Assembly (NCBI GenBank): GCA_023458535.1
Contig: JAEWYW010000013.1
Location: 1-64,000 of the forward strand
DNA from: Bacteroidota bacterium
GTDB taxonomy: Bacteria; Bacteroidota; Bacteroidia; Flavobacteriales; Weeksellaceae
Reading direction: 5' to 3'
DNA length: 64,000 nucleotides
This document shows, one piece after another, positions 34,777 to 44,680 of the stretch. Position numbers and translations under genes: made by a program. The notes beneath the pieces are model-generated. The model searched no databases. It was not told the origin of the DNA and worked only from the letters and a program-made list of their open reading frames with translations. Within the stretch, counting starts at the first letter, position 1, and the number at the start of each line of letters is the position of its first letter.

Positions 34777-34802
34777 GACTCAATAAAAAACAATATACCC
34801 CT

Positions 34803-35282
34803 ATGGATATTAAAGACATACAAAATTTGATTAAATTCGTTTCTAAAGCGGAAGTTTCTGAGGTTAAATACAAGACCAAAGATTTCGAAATTACTATTAA
34901 AACTCCACTAGGAGGAAACGAAGTTAGTTATATGCCTCAGCCAACTGTTTATCAGGCGGCTCCACAAACAGCTGCTGCTCCTGCACCAAGTAATGCACCC
35001 GCTGCTCCTGCAACTGCTGAGACAACGGCCGACGACAGCAATCTTATCACTATTAAATCTCCAATGATTGGTACTTTCTACAGAAAACCATCTCCAGACA
35101 AGGATGTTTTTGTAAACGTTGGTGATGAAGTATCTGTAGGAAAAGTAGTTTGTGTAATTGAAGCAATGAAGTTATTCAACCAAATTGAATCTGAAGTAAA
35201 AGGAAAAATCGTTAAGATTCTTGTTGATGACGCTACACCTGTTGAGTACGACCAACCATTATTCTTAGTAGATCCATCATAA
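34803..35282 (+). CDS. accB: Biotin carboxyl carrier protein of acetyl-CoA carboxylase
   Basis: A 159-residue protein from ATG 34803 (MDIKDIQNLIKFV); the open frame starting at 34737 lies across the promoter and is rejected. It has an Ala/Pro-rich linker (about 55-80) and a C-terminal biotinyl domain with the biotinylated Lys in IEAMKLFNQIE. It carries the carboxyl group between biotin carboxylase and carboxyltransferase in fatty acid synthesis. accC follows. Confidence 0.95.
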   Translation: MDIKDIQNLIKFVSKAEVSEVKYKTKDFEITIKTPLGGNEVSYMPQPTVYQAAPQTAAAPAPSNAPAAPATAETTADDSNLITIKSPMIGTFYRKPSPDKDVFVNVGDEVSVGKVVCVIEAMKLFNQIESEVKGKIVKILVDDATPVEYDQPLFLVDPS

Positions 35283-35284
35283 AT

Positions 35285-35320
35285 TTAGTTAGAAGTTAGA
35301 AGTTAGAAGTTAGAAGTTAG
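35285..35320 (+). repeat. Tandem heptamer repeat between accB and accC
   Basis: The unit AGAAGTT is repeated head to tail about four and a half times directly after the accB stop. It lies in the 106-base gap before accC. It makes no stable hairpin. It looks like a slippage-prone simple repeat. Confidence 0.85.
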
Positions 35321-35388
35321 CATTGCTGACTTTTATGTTCCTACTCATTATCTAATTAACTAATCATCTAAATTAACTAATTAAAATT

Positions 35389-36744
35389 ATGTTCAAAAAA
35401 ATATTAATAGCCAACCGTGGCGAAATTGCAATGCGTATTTTACGTACTTGTAAAGAAATGGGAATAAAAACGGTAGCCGTGTATTCTACTGCCGACAAAG
35501 ACAGTTTACACGTACGTTTTGCGGATGAAGCGGTTTGTATAGGTCCTGCGATGAGTAAGGATTCTTACCTTAAAATTCCTAATATCATTGCGGCTGCGGA
35601 AATTACCAATGCAGATGCTATTCACCCAGGTTACGGTTTCTTATCAGAAAATGCCAATTTCTCAAGAATTTGTCAGCAAAATGGTATTAAATTTATCGGC
35701 GCTACCCCTGAGCAAATCGACAGAATGGGTGATAAAGCGAACGCTAAAGCTACGATGAAAGAGGCAGGCGTTCCTTGTGTTCCAGGTTCAGAAGGCTTGA
35801 TCCCTGATTATGAAACTGCAGCAAAATTAGCAGAAGAAATGGGCTATCCTGTGATGATTAAAGCTACCGCAGGTGGTGGTGGAAAAGGGATGCGTGCTGT
35901 TTGGAAGGCTGAAGATTTAAAGGACGACTGGGATTCTGCAGTTCAGGAGGCTACAGCAGCTTTCGGAAACGGGGGAATGTACATGGAGAAACTTATTGTT
36001 GAACCTCGTCATATTGAGATTCAGATTGCGGGCGACCAGTTTGGTAAAGCTTGTCATTTATCTGAAAGAGATTGTTCTGTACAAAGAAGAAATCAGAAAT
36101 TAACTGAGGAAACTCCATCGCCTTTCATGACCGATGAACTGCGTGATAAAATGGGTGAAGCGGCGGTAAAAGCAGCAGAATATATAGGATATGAAGGTGT
36201 AGGAACCATAGAATTCTTAGTGGACAAAGACAGAAATTTCTATTTCATGGAAATGAATACCAGAATTCAGGTGGAGCACCCAATTACTGAGCAAGTAATT
36301 GATTACGACTTAATTCGTGAGCAAATTTTATTAGCTGCAGGGACACCAATTTCTGGACTGAATTACTATCCAAAATTACATTCTATCGAGTGTAGAATTA
36401 ATGCTGAAGATCCATATAACGACTTCCGACCATCTCCAGGTAAAATTACAGGTTTAAATATCCCTGGAGGACATGGAATTAGAGTAGATACTCATGTATA
36501 TTCAGGTTATACCATTCCTTCCAACTACGACTCTATGATTGCAAAGTTGATTACAACAGCGCAAACCAGAGAAGAAGCTATCGCAAAAATGAAGCGTGCT
36601 TTGGAAGAGTTTTATATTGAAGGTGTAAAAACAACTATTCCTTTCCACAGACAATTAATGGAAAACGAAGATTATTTAGCTGGAAATTACACAACAAAAT
36701 TCATGGAAGATTTCGTAATGGACAGAAAGTACGAAAGCAACTAA
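35389..36744 (+). CDS. accC: Biotin carboxylase of acetyl-CoA carboxylase
   Basis: A 451-residue ATP-grasp enzyme. It has the N-terminal KILIANRGEIAMRI, the Gly-rich ATP loop TAGGGGKGMR, and the catalytic region MEMNTRIQVEHPITE. It carboxylates the biotin of AccB using ATP and bicarbonate. It follows accB by 106 bases and is followed by a terminator, so accB-accC form one operon. accA lies about 11 kb away. Confidence 0.96.
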   Translation: MFKKILIANRGEIAMRILRTCKEMGIKTVAVYSTADKDSLHVRFADEAVCIGPAMSKDSYLKIPNIIAAAEITNADAIHPGYGFLSENANFSRICQQNGIKFIGATPEQIDRMGDKANAKATMKEAGVPCVPGSEGLIPDYETAAKLAEEMGYPVMIKATAGGGGKGMRAVWKAEDLKDDWDSAVQEATAAFGNGGMYMEKLIVEPRHIEIQIAGDQFGKACHLSERDCSVQRRNQKLTEETPSPFMTDELRDKMGEAAVKAAEYIGYEGVGTIEFLVDKDRNFYFMEMNTRIQVEHPITEQVIDYDLIREQILLAAGTPISGLNYYPKLHSIECRINAEDPYNDFRPSPGKITGLNIPGGHGIRVDTHVYSGYTIPSNYDSMIAKLITTAQTREEAIAKMKRALEEFYIEGVKTTIPFHRQLMENEDYLAGNYTTKFMEDFVMDRKYESN

Positions 36745-36767
36745 GAATAAATTCTTAAAACAATATT

Positions 36768-36804
36768 AAACCTCATAAGTAAACGTTAACTTATGGGGTT
36801 TTTT
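36768..36804 (+). terminator. Terminator after accC
   Basis: AAACCTCATAAGT (36768-36780) pairs with ACTTATGGGGTTT (with a G-T pair), followed by a T-run. Confidence 0.85.
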
Positions 36805-36817
36805 AATGAGTGTTTAT

Positions 36818-36845
36818 TTGAATTTCCTATAATTGATTAACTTTG
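36818..36845 (+). promoter_or_regulatory. rocD promoter (-33/-7)
   Basis: TTG at 36818-36820, 17 bases, then TAACTTTG at 36838-36845. The start codon is 15 bases further on. Confidence 0.68.
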
Positions 36846-36860
36846 TAAAAAACAAGATTT

Positions 36861-38111
36861 ATGTCTTCAATAGATACAGCAAAAAATTCCCAATATTTTA
36901 TTGAATTAGAAGAAAAACACGGAGCCCACAACTATCACCCACTTCCTGTAGTTTTAGACAAAGGGGAAGGTGTTTTCGTTTGGGACGTGGAAGGAAAAAA
37001 GTATTATGATTTCCTTTCTGCGTATTCTGCAGTTAACCAAGGGCATTCGCATCCTGCAATTGTAAAAGCATTAACGGAACAAGCACAAAAATTAGCTTTA
37101 ACATCGAGAGCATTTTACAACTCAAAGCTGGGCGAATATGAGAAGAAAATTACTTCCCTTTTTGGTTTTGATAAAGTTCTACCAATGAATTCGGGAGCTG
37201 AAGCGGTGGAAACTGCTGTAAAGTTGGCTCGTAAATGGAGTTATGAAGTAAAAGGAATTGCCGAAAATGCTGCGAAAATTATCGTTTGCGAGAATAATTT
37301 CCATGGAAGAACCACAACAATTGTTTCTTTTTCTAACGATCCAGATGCCAATCAAAATTATGGACCATTTACGCCTGGATTCATCAAAATTCCTTATAAC
37401 GACCTAAATGCTTTAGAGGAAGTTCTTAAAAATGATGCGCAAAATATCGCTGCGTTTTTGGTGGAACCTATACAAGGTGAGGCTGGAGTTTACGTTCCAG
37501 ATGCGGGTTTCCTGAAAGGAGCTTGTGAACTTTGTAAAAAATATAACGTTCTATTCATCGCCGATGAAGTTCAAACCGGAATTGCACGAACAGGAAAATT
37601 AATCGCTTGTTATCACGAAGACGTTCAACCTGATATTTTGATTTTAGGAAAAGCATTATCTGGTGGAATGTACCCTGTTTCTGCCGTTTTAGCCAATGAC
37701 AACATCATGAATGTCATCAAACCTGGACAGCATGGTTCTACTTTTGGAGGAAATCCTTTGGCATGTGCGGTGGCAATGGCTGCTTTGGATGTTGTAGAGG
37801 ATGAAAATTTATCTGAAAGAGCCGAAGAATTGGGGAAATTATTCCGTGCGGAAATTGAAAAACTAATTGAGAAAACAGACTTAATTACTGCCGTTCGTGG
37901 AAAAGGTTTATTAAATGCTATTCTAATTAATGACACTCCTGACAGCTCTACTGCATGGGACTTGTGTGTTGCACTAAAAGAAAACGGATTGTTGGCGAAA
38001 CCTACCCATGGCAATATCATTCGTCTTGCACCACCTTTGGTAATCACAGAAGAGCAATTGTTAGATTGCGTGAGAGTTATTGAGAAAACAATATTGGAAT
38101 TTAAGAAATAA
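36861..38111 (+). CDS. rocD: Ornithine--oxo-acid transaminase
   Basis: A 416-residue class III PLP aminotransferase. It has NYHPLPVVLDKGEGVFVWD, SGAEAVETAVKLARKW, the PLP Asp in FIADEVQTG and the PLP Lys in LILGKALSGG. The N-terminus matches ornithine aminotransferase better than acetylornithine aminotransferase. It converts ornithine to glutamate semialdehyde. Its stop shares a base with the next start (TAATG), so it is coupled with the glycosyltransferase. Confidence 0.92.
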   Translation: MSSIDTAKNSQYFIELEEKHGAHNYHPLPVVLDKGEGVFVWDVEGKKYYDFLSAYSAVNQGHSHPAIVKALTEQAQKLALTSRAFYNSKLGEYEKKITSLFGFDKVLPMNSGAEAVETAVKLARKWSYEVKGIAENAAKIIVCENNFHGRTTTIVSFSNDPDANQNYGPFTPGFIKIPYNDLNALEEVLKNDAQNIAAFLVEPIQGEAGVYVPDAGFLKGACELCKKYNVLFIADEVQTGIARTGKLIACYHEDVQPDILILGKALSGGMYPVSAVLANDNIMNVIKPGQHGSTFGGNPLACAVAMAALDVVEDENLSERAEELGKLFRAEIEKLIEKTDLITAVRGKGLLNAILINDTPDSSTAWDLCVALKENGLLAKPTHGNIIRLAPPLVITEEQLLDCVRVIEKTILEFKK

Positions 38112-38884
38112 TGGGTTTATCAGTAGCATTAATCACATACAATGAAGAAGCGAATCTTAAAAAATTCCTAGATGCGGTGTATGATATTGCTACCGAAATA
38201 GTTGTGGTCGACAGCTATTCTATAGATAGAACCTCTGAGATTTGCAATACTTATTCATCGGGAAAAATTAAATTTTTTGAGAAAAAATTTAATGGCTACG
38301 GTGAACAAAAAAACTATGCACTAAATCTTTGCTCTGAAGATTGGGTGCTTTTTTTAGATGCAGATGAAATTCCGGACGACGAACTTAAAGAATCAATAAA
38401 AAAAATCATCAGTAATCCGAACCCGGAATTTAAAGTTTATAAAATTAAATTGAGGAATCATCTGGGAATTCACCATATCCAATACGGCGGTTGGGGAAAT
38501 GTTTTTCGAGAAAGATTATTCCAAAGGAAATTCGCAAAATATACCGATGATAAAGTTCACGAGTCGTTAGTGACCAGCGAGAAAGTGGGCTTACTAGCTG
38601 GAAATATAGACCATTACACATATAAAAACATTCACCACCACATTTCGAAGATCAATAAATACTCCGACATGATGGCTGAAAAGATGTTCGAAAAGGGGAA
38701 AAAGATCAATCATTTTAAAATTATTGCCAGTCCGATTTTTGAATTTTTAAAGGTTTTTATATTCAAACTGGGTTTTTTAGATGGTTATACAGGTTATTAC
38801 GTGGCAAAAGCCATGGCGCATTATACTTTCCTGAAATACATGAAACTTTACGAAAGGGTAACCTACGAAAAACAAAAGAATTAG
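38111..38884 (+). CDS. WaaE-like glycosyltransferase family 2
   Basis: A 257-residue GT2 enzyme with the short N-terminus LSVALITYNEEANL, VVVDSYSIDRT, and the DxD-type LFLDADEIP. The C-terminal part (GGWGNVFRERLFQR, DKVHESLV, HHHISKINKYS) is typical of the WaaE/KdtX group that adds a sugar to the LPS core. Translationally coupled with rocD through TAATG. Confidence 0.88.
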   Translation: MGLSVALITYNEEANLKKFLDAVYDIATEIVVVDSYSIDRTSEICNTYSSGKIKFFEKKFNGYGEQKNYALNLCSEDWVLFLDADEIPDDELKESIKKIISNPNPEFKVYKIKLRNHLGIHHIQYGGWGNVFRERLFQRKFAKYTDDKVHESLVTSEKVGLLAGNIDHYTYKNIHHHISKINKYSDMMAEKMFEKGKKINHFKIIASPIFEFLKVFIFKLGFLDGYTGYYVAKAMAHYTFLKYMKLYERVTYEKQKN

Positions 38885-38885
38885 G

Positions 38886-39647
38886 ATGATCATACCTGTT
38901 TTCCTGCTTATTCTGCTAGGTTTATTTTTATATTTTAGATTGTACCTGTATTTATTTCCAAAGAACAGATTGACGATTTTGATGTATCATAAAGTTGAGG
39001 AGATAAGCAATGATGACCTTACGGTAAGTCTTGAAAACATCAATAAGCAATTTGAATATCTACAACAAAAAGGATATCGCTCCAAATTTTTTAAGGAAAT
39101 TAAGGTATTAGAAAGAAGAAGCATCATCATCACTTTCGACGATGGATACAAGAATAATTTTATCTATCTCCCACAGTTATTGGAAAAATACAATCTTAAA
39201 GCCAGCCTTTTTATTACCACAAAATTCATTGAGGAAAATCCATCAAAATATGAAATGATGACTTTTGATGAAATGAGGTCTTTAGATCAAGAGTATTTCG
39301 AAATAGGTCTTCACAGCCACGCACACGAAAATTTTCAGAATTCTAGCATAGATTTTATTGAAAATGATTTAAAGGAAAACATGAAGGTTTTAGAGCAGGA
39401 GCTTATCCCTTTTTCTAAAGTCCTGGCATATCCGTATGGAAGATACCCAGATAAAAATCCAACAAAAAAAGATTTCTTTTCTTTGCTACAACGATTGGGG
39501 ATTGAGTTTGCCGCAAGAGTTGGAAATAAAATTAATTACTTCCCCACAAGCTCGCCATATGAACTGTGTAGAATTGATGTTAAAGGAAGCGATACTTTGT
39601 TAAAATTTAAGCTAAAACTGATATTCGGAAAGCTCAAATTATTCTAA
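38886..39647 (+). CDS. Polysaccharide deacetylase (NodB-like)
   Basis: A 253-residue protein with an N-terminal membrane anchor (about 1-20), then LTILMYHKVEE and the NodB motif IITFDDGYKNN, with a later GLHSHAHENF and AYPYGRYP. Carbohydrate esterase family 4 proteins of this layout deacetylate surface glycans. It starts one base after the upstream stop. It belongs to the glycan cluster. Confidence 0.88.
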   Translation: MIIPVFLLILLGLFLYFRLYLYLFPKNRLTILMYHKVEEISNDDLTVSLENINKQFEYLQQKGYRSKFFKEIKVLERRSIIITFDDGYKNNFIYLPQLLEKYNLKASLFITTKFIEENPSKYEMMTFDEMRSLDQEYFEIGLHSHAHENFQNSSIDFIENDLKENMKVLEQELIPFSKVLAYPYGRYPDKNPTKKDFFSLLQRLGIEFAARVGNKINYFPTSSPYELCRIDVKGSDTLLKFKLKLIFGKLKLF

Positions 39648-39663
39648 AACACAAAAAAAGATT

Positions 39664-40617
39664 ATGAAAATCTGTGTAATAAGTTTTGATTTTTGGAATT
39701 ATGATGAACATATTGTTGACGTTCTTCAACAAAAAGGTATTGACGGTCATCACATCAATATTGGTGCTTACCGGCACAAGAATGTTACCGCAAAAATCAC
39801 CAATGCATTTTCGAAAGTTTTTTTGAAAAAGAATCTTAAAAACATCAACCGGCAGGAACTCATTATAAATTCTTTAAAAAAATTAGGACATCAAGATCAA
39901 ATACTCATCATCAACCCTGAAAGTATTGACCGAAAATATCACCTCGAGATAAAAAAATACACCAACAAATACATTGCGTACCTCTACGACAGCTTAGCAA
40001 GGAACCCTGCTGAACATTTGCTGGATTTATTTGATGACGTTTTTTCTTTCGATAAGCATGATGTGGAAAAACACGGTTTTAAACTCATCACCAACTACAA
40101 TTATCTTCCAGAACAACAATACAATCCGAATACAGAATATGATTTGGTATATCTGGCATCAATTGATAATAGATTAAACGTTTTAACAAAAGTTGAAGAA
40201 AAACTAAACCAACTGGGTAAATCTTATTTCTTTTATATTTCTGGAAAAAAGGCTTGGAAAAAACAGTTTTTAAAGACTAAAAAAAATAATGTGGTTTTCT
40301 CCAGAAAAAGAATTCCTCATCAAGATATTCTCAATTATTACAGCAAAGGAAAAGTAATTTTAGATTTGGTAAGAGATCAACAGGTGGGACTAAGTTTCCG
40401 AATTTTTGAGGCCATGGCTTTAAAGAAAAAAATCATCACCAACAATCCAACCATTACACAGTACAGCCTATACAACCCAAATAATATTTTGCTTCTCAAT
40501 AAAGATTGTACCAATATTACCAAAGAATTTTTTGAGACACCTTACCATGAGCTACCTCGTGAAATCTATAATGAATACACCCTTGAACATTGGGTAGAAA
40601 CCGTTTTTAATTTATGA
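39664..40617 (+). CDS. Putative glycosyltransferase (CgeB-like)
   Basis: A 317-residue protein with a Rossmann-type N-terminus (MKICVISFDFWNYDEHIVDVL) and a C-terminal half resembling CgeB/GT4 transferases: FSRKRIPHQDILNYYSKGKVILDL, GLSFRIFEAMALKKKIITNN. Similarity is weaker than for its neighbours. Its stop overlaps the next start by ATGA. The sugar is unknown. Confidence 0.7.
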   Translation: MKICVISFDFWNYDEHIVDVLQQKGIDGHHINIGAYRHKNVTAKITNAFSKVFLKKNLKNINRQELIINSLKKLGHQDQILIINPESIDRKYHLEIKKYTNKYIAYLYDSLARNPAEHLLDLFDDVFSFDKHDVEKHGFKLITNYNYLPEQQYNPNTEYDLVYLASIDNRLNVLTKVEEKLNQLGKSYFFYISGKKAWKKQFLKTKKNNVVFSRKRIPHQDILNYYSKGKVILDLVRDQQVGLSFRIFEAMALKKKIITNNPTITQYSLYNPNNILLLNKDCTNITKEFFETPYHELPREIYNEYTLEHWVETVFNL

Positions 40618-41810
40618 AACCAGTAAAAAATGTCTTGTTAGTCACTAAGGAATTTCAGTCGGAATTTCAAAAAAACGTGGGCGGAACAGGAGTTTTTTAT
40701 AAAAACTTTGCGGAGGCATTGGTTAAAAAAAACATAAACGTGTTGGTATTCGGTTCCAGCAAAAAACCATATCAACTGAAGCAAAATCAGCTTTCAATTT
40801 GTTATGTTCAAGATTATTTTAAAAAATACAAGTGGGTGGAGTTTTTGCGATCCATTACAGGTAAAGTGCCTTTCTTACAACAGCTACACTTTAAAATTTA
40901 CAACTGGGAAGTAGATTATCTTAATAAGGAATTACAAAAATTTATTAGAAATCAGGAGATTGATATTATAGAGACGCACGACTGGGAAGGCATAAGCAGA
41001 GCTGTCGAAAATTTAAATATTCCTTATGTAGTTCGTTGCCACGGCTCATGGTCTGTTTTACATCATTTTTTTGGATATGCAGCTTCGAAAGGAAAAATGC
41101 ATAAAGAATATGTAGCATTTAAAAACGTTGATCATTGTATCAGCATATCCAAGAGTGGAGAAAAAATGGCACAATCAATTTTTGGAGAAAAAAATTACAA
41201 GCTTATTTACAATGGAATAGATACAAATGAATATCTACCATTGAAAAATGATATTATTCCTAAATCTATTTTTTTCCTCGGAAATATCTCATGCGAAAAG
41301 GGTGCAGATAAAGCATTAGATGTTTTTTTTGAAGTAATAAAAAAGGTACCCAATGCATCGCTACATTATATCGGAAAAAATACAAAACTCACTGAAGAAC
41401 TGATTGCGAAAGCCACCTCAACAGGCTTGAAAGAGAAAATCTTCTTTTATGGAAGAAAGGAACGTAACGAAGTTAAAAGCTTAATATCTAAAGCTGAAGT
41501 CGTTATTTTTCCTTCTCAAGGCGAGACATTTGGTCTTGCATTAGCTGAAGTAATGGCCATGCAGAAACCTATTGTTTGCAGTAATTTAGATGTCTTTAGG
41601 GAAATCGTACAACCAGATTTTAATGGTCTAATTGCCGACACAGTTGATGACTTTACTGCTAAGATAATTGAAATTTTTGATAATGAAAATTTTGCCAATT
41701 ACCTCGCGATTAATGCTAGACAAACCATTATTGAGAATTTTTCTCAGCAAAAGATGGTAGATGATAGCATTCTGTATTATCAGGACATTATTAATTACAT
41801 CTCAGATTAA
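40614..41810 (+). CDS. Glycosyltransferase family 4
   Basis: A 398-residue GT-B protein. The N-terminal domain starts KNVLLVTKEFQSEFQKNVGGTG, and the donor-binding C-terminal domain has IFFLGNISCEKGADKAL and the EX7E-type motif GETFGLALAEVMAMQKPIV. It overlaps the previous gene by ATGA. It is the last plus-strand gene of the cluster and ends three bases from the convergent GT2 gene. Confidence 0.92.
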   Translation: MKPVKNVLLVTKEFQSEFQKNVGGTGVFYKNFAEALVKKNINVLVFGSSKKPYQLKQNQLSICYVQDYFKKYKWVEFLRSITGKVPFLQQLHFKIYNWEVDYLNKELQKFIRNQEIDIIETHDWEGISRAVENLNIPYVVRCHGSWSVLHHFFGYAASKGKMHKEYVAFKNVDHCISISKSGEKMAQSIFGEKNYKLIYNGIDTNEYLPLKNDIIPKSIFFLGNISCEKGADKALDVFFEVIKKVPNASLHYIGKNTKLTEELIAKATSTGLKEKIFFYGRKERNEVKSLISKAEVVIFPSQGETFGLALAEVMAMQKPIVCSNLDVFREIVQPDFNGLIADTVDDFTAKIIEIFDNENFANYLAINARQTIIENFSQQKMVDDSILYYQDIINYISD

Positions 41811-41813
41811 TAA

Positions 41814-42641
41814 TTAACCTTTCTTCATTCTGAACTTGGGTAAAAATACCAAAAACAAGCTTATCATCCATTTAAAAATTCGCCAAGCGACTGGATATTT
41901 TTTGATGTGCAAAACTTGTTGCATTCGCTTTGTTTTAAGCTCCTTAACTGCTTGAAAATCATCTATAAATAAAGAAAAATATTTTTTAAGTGTTCTTTCT
42001 CTCTCTTCAAAATAAATATGCAAATTTTCTGGTTTGGCGGATATCCCCGAAAAATCATAATAGCATATAATTTCGCCTACATGCTTGTAACTTGCACTAT
42101 ACAGACAAATTACCACAATAAAAAACTCCCAGTCAGCTGAAATTTTGTAGTTTTCATTATACAAGAAATACTGATGAAATAATGATCTTTTTATAAAGGC
42201 TGCTTGATGATTGATGCCTTCGTTGTAAAAAAAGCCAAAACTCAATTTCTCAGGCGGGGTTTCAATTCTTTTGTAACCATCATCATTAAAAGAATAGGTG
42301 TTGCCATACGAAATGTCTATACCTGAATCAAAATGAGTTTTAACCTTCTCTAAGGTATTATCCTCGAAGAAAAAGTCACCACTATTCATGAAGATCAGAT
42401 ATTCACCTGTGGCTTTTAGAATTCCTTTGTTCATGGCATTATAAACTCCGGAATCCCTTTCTGAAACCCAGTAATCAACCTGTGGATTTGCCTCTATCAA
42501 TTCTCTGCTTCCATCGGTGCTTCCTCCATCAATAACAATATATTCAAAATCCAACCAAGTTTGCTTTTTGATGGATTCGAAAGTTTTGATAAGTCCTGTT
42601 TTATTATTATAATTTATTGTTATGATTGTTAACTTCTTCAT
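41814..42641 (-). CDS. Glycosyltransferase family 2
   Basis: A 275-residue GT2 enzyme with KLTIITINYNNKTGLIKTF, VIDGGSTDGS and NSGDFFFED in place of the classic DxD. It resembles the WcaA/colanic-acid type. It is the last gene of the minus-strand half of the glycan cluster, 15 bases after the GT4 gene at 42657. Confidence 0.9.
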   Translation of the reverse strand: MKKLTIITINYNNKTGLIKTFESIKKQTWLDFEYIVIDGGSTDGSRELIEANPQVDYWVSERDSGVYNAMNKGILKATGEYLIFMNSGDFFFEDNTLEKVKTHFDSGIDISYGNTYSFNDDGYKRIETPPEKLSFGFFYNEGINHQAAFIKRSLFHQYFLYNENYKISADWEFFIVVICLYSASYKHVGEIICYYDFSGISAKPENLHIYFEERERTLKKYFSLFIDDFQAVKELKTKRMQQVLHIKKYPVAWRIFKWMISLFLVFLPKFRMKKG

Positions 42642-42656
42642 TCTGTTTCAAACTAA

Positions 42657-43784
42657 TTATTTTTGGAGAATAGCCTCCTTGTACACTTGTAAACATTTTT
42701 CGGCAGCAGCATCCCAGTCAAATTTTTTAATCTGCTCAAAACCTTTTTTGATGTACGATGCTCTTAAGTTGTGGTCTGCTAACACAGAGGAAATTTTAAT
42801 TTGCAAATCTTCCTTTGAATTGGTTTCAAAATAAATTCCAGCTTCACCTGCCACTTCCGGAAAGGAACTTGCATTGGATAAAATAATAGGACAACCACAT
42901 GCCATAGCTTCTAATACAGGAATTCCAAAACCTTCGTATGCTGATGGAAATACAAAACATTTTGCATTTTTGTAAAATTGACCGAGTTCTTTTTCCTCAA
43001 AATATTTTTGTACAATTTGTTTTTCTAAACCTATGCTTTTTATAAAACTCACTTCCTCCTCAGAAAATTTTCCACCTCCTGCTGCAACCAAATATAATGA
43101 TTGATCACTTTTTAGAAGCTCTTCAACCGCCTCAACCAAAAGTTGAAAATTTTTATAGTTTTCTCTGGACCCTACAAATAAAATATAATTTTGGGGCAAA
43201 TCAACCTTCACTTTTTCATCAATCTGAATTGAATTTCCATGATGAATCACTACAATCTTTTCAGGATTGAGCTTCGGATAAAATTTTAAAATATCTTTTT
43301 TAGTATTCTGAGATACTGCAATTATTTTTGCAGCATTTTGTATTAATAGTTTTTTGTTTTCAACAACATTAAAAGGATCGTTCACAAAATATTTTGGATA
43401 TAATTCGTGAATCATGTCATAAACCGTCAAAACAAAAGGTTTACCTTGAATTTTCTCTAAAAAATATGGATTATAATAAGTCGGTACAAATACATCATAT
43501 CTCCTTTCTTGAAAAGCTTGTTCTACCAGTTTTTCTGTATTTTTTCTGGTTAAACTTCTGGTGCTGATTTTAAAAAAAGATAGTGTTTTATGAATTGAGC
43601 TGAAAATGCCTTTTTTTAAAAGTTGCTTATTTTCCTTCAGATAATAATTGTGAGTTATTAAAATCGGCAACAGGACATCCACATCTTTCTTTTTAGAAAT
43701 TCTCGTGAATATCTCAGTGTAATATCGTGAAATCCCTCCGTAGGTCTGTTGATTAAATATTTGTGGATCTAGTAAGATTTTCAT
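42657..43784 (-). CDS. Glycosyltransferase family 4
   Basis: A 375-residue GT-B enzyme. It begins MKILLDPQIFNQQTYGGISRYY (acceptor domain) and has the donor motif AYEGFGIPVLEAMACGCP and SNASSFPEVAGEAGIYF. It is one of several transferases in the minus-strand half. Length is typical of GT4. Confidence 0.92.
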   Translation of the reverse strand: MKILLDPQIFNQQTYGGISRYYTEIFTRISKKKDVDVLLPILITHNYYLKENKQLLKKGIFSSIHKTLSFFKISTRSLTRKNTEKLVEQAFQERRYDVFVPTYYNPYFLEKIQGKPFVLTVYDMIHELYPKYFVNDPFNVVENKKLLIQNAAKIIAVSQNTKKDILKFYPKLNPEKIVVIHHGNSIQIDEKVKVDLPQNYILFVGSRENYKNFQLLVEAVEELLKSDQSLYLVAAGGGKFSEEEVSFIKSIGLEKQIVQKYFEEKELGQFYKNAKCFVFPSAYEGFGIPVLEAMACGCPIILSNASSFPEVAGEAGIYFETNSKEDLQIKISSVLADHNLRASYIKKGFEQIKKFDWDAAAEKCLQVYKEAILQK

Positions 43785-43845
43785 GATTAACGTGCTTTTA
43801 TTTAAAGCGTAAAGAACAGTACATAAATTGTATTAATATTCGTAT

Positions 43846-44667
43846 CTAATTTTTAAGACTGTTTTCCAGAAGAATTTTTTGGATTTTTTTGTAATCTGAA
43901 TCTAATAAACTTTCTCTTGAAATAGTAAAATCCAATTTAATTTTCTTGAACCCATAAAATTCTTTATACTCTGTAACATCATTCATGGCAAAGTCTATTT
44001 GTTCTTTTGATAAAACTTCTGGTGTGAAAATATGGTAATTATCCTTTCTGTAATAGTTCTTATTGAATTTTTTAGCAAGTATTTGTAAAGCTTTCTCTGT
44101 GTAAAAAGCAATATGTTGACCAGTTTCATTAGCAATATACACCCAATCTTCTATGTTTTCTCTTTGGTCAGGCACTAAATCGGTCGAAAATATTAGATTT
44201 TCTGAATATGATAATATTTTTCCAATCTCTTCGATCGGATTTTCCAGATGCTCAAAAACTTCAAAGGCTGTAACAACATCAAAATCATTTGTATTAATAT
44301 CTGCAATATCAAAATGTTTTGAAAATATATTTTCGCAGTAAACATCCTGTCTGTAGAAGTCGTATCCCTTATCTCGCATCAACCTAACAAAAATGCCATA
44401 ACCACCAGCGAAGTCTAAGTACTTTTTAGAAGTGGGAAAAAATGTATCAATAAATTTAGAAGTAATTTTTACCAGCTCATTATTTCTTTTTAGAATTCCA
44501 ATGTCTAAAGAAGTGATGGCGTTATTGTATGCGTCTTCCAGCCAAAAAGGTTCATCGGTTTGAACAAAACCACAATTATTGCATTGGTGATAAGCAACAT
44601 CATACTTCAACAAAATCTTCTTTGAAAAAATTTTTTCAGAATCAGAGTGGCAAATTTTGCATTTCAT
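43846..44667 (-). CDS. SAM-dependent methyltransferase with N-terminal zinc ribbon
   Basis: A 273-residue protein. The N-terminus has two CxxC pairs (MKCKICHSDS and HQCNNCGFVQ) fitting a zinc ribbon, followed by a class I methyltransferase core with YLDFAGGYGIFVRLMRDKG and FDVVTAFEVFEHL. Enzymes of this layout often methylate deoxy sugars or nucleotide sugars, so a glycan role fits its place. The substrate is not known. Confidence 0.85.
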   Translation of the reverse strand: MKCKICHSDSEKIFSKKILLKYDVAYHQCNNCGFVQTDEPFWLEDAYNNAITSLDIGILKRNNELVKITSKFIDTFFPTSKKYLDFAGGYGIFVRLMRDKGYDFYRQDVYCENIFSKHFDIADINTNDFDVVTAFEVFEHLENPIEEIGKILSYSENLIFSTDLVPDQRENIEDWVYIANETGQHIAFYTEKALQILAKKFNKNYYRKDNYHIFTPEVLSKEQIDFAMNDVTEYKEFYGFKKIKLDFTISRESLLDSDYKKIQKILLENSLKN

Positions 44668-44680
44668 GATCGGAAATTAA

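Noticed and set aside
34737..34802. N-terminal extension of accB
   Set aside because: It covers the -33/-7 promoter; the Cys/Phe-rich peptide is not part of the BCCP family.
35285..35320. Possible CRISPR-like array
   Set aside because: Units are 7 bp without spacers and no cas genes are near; it is a simple tandem repeat.
37625..38047. 140-codon minus-strand ORF over rocD
   Set aside because: Antisense shadow of the aminotransferase; no family features.
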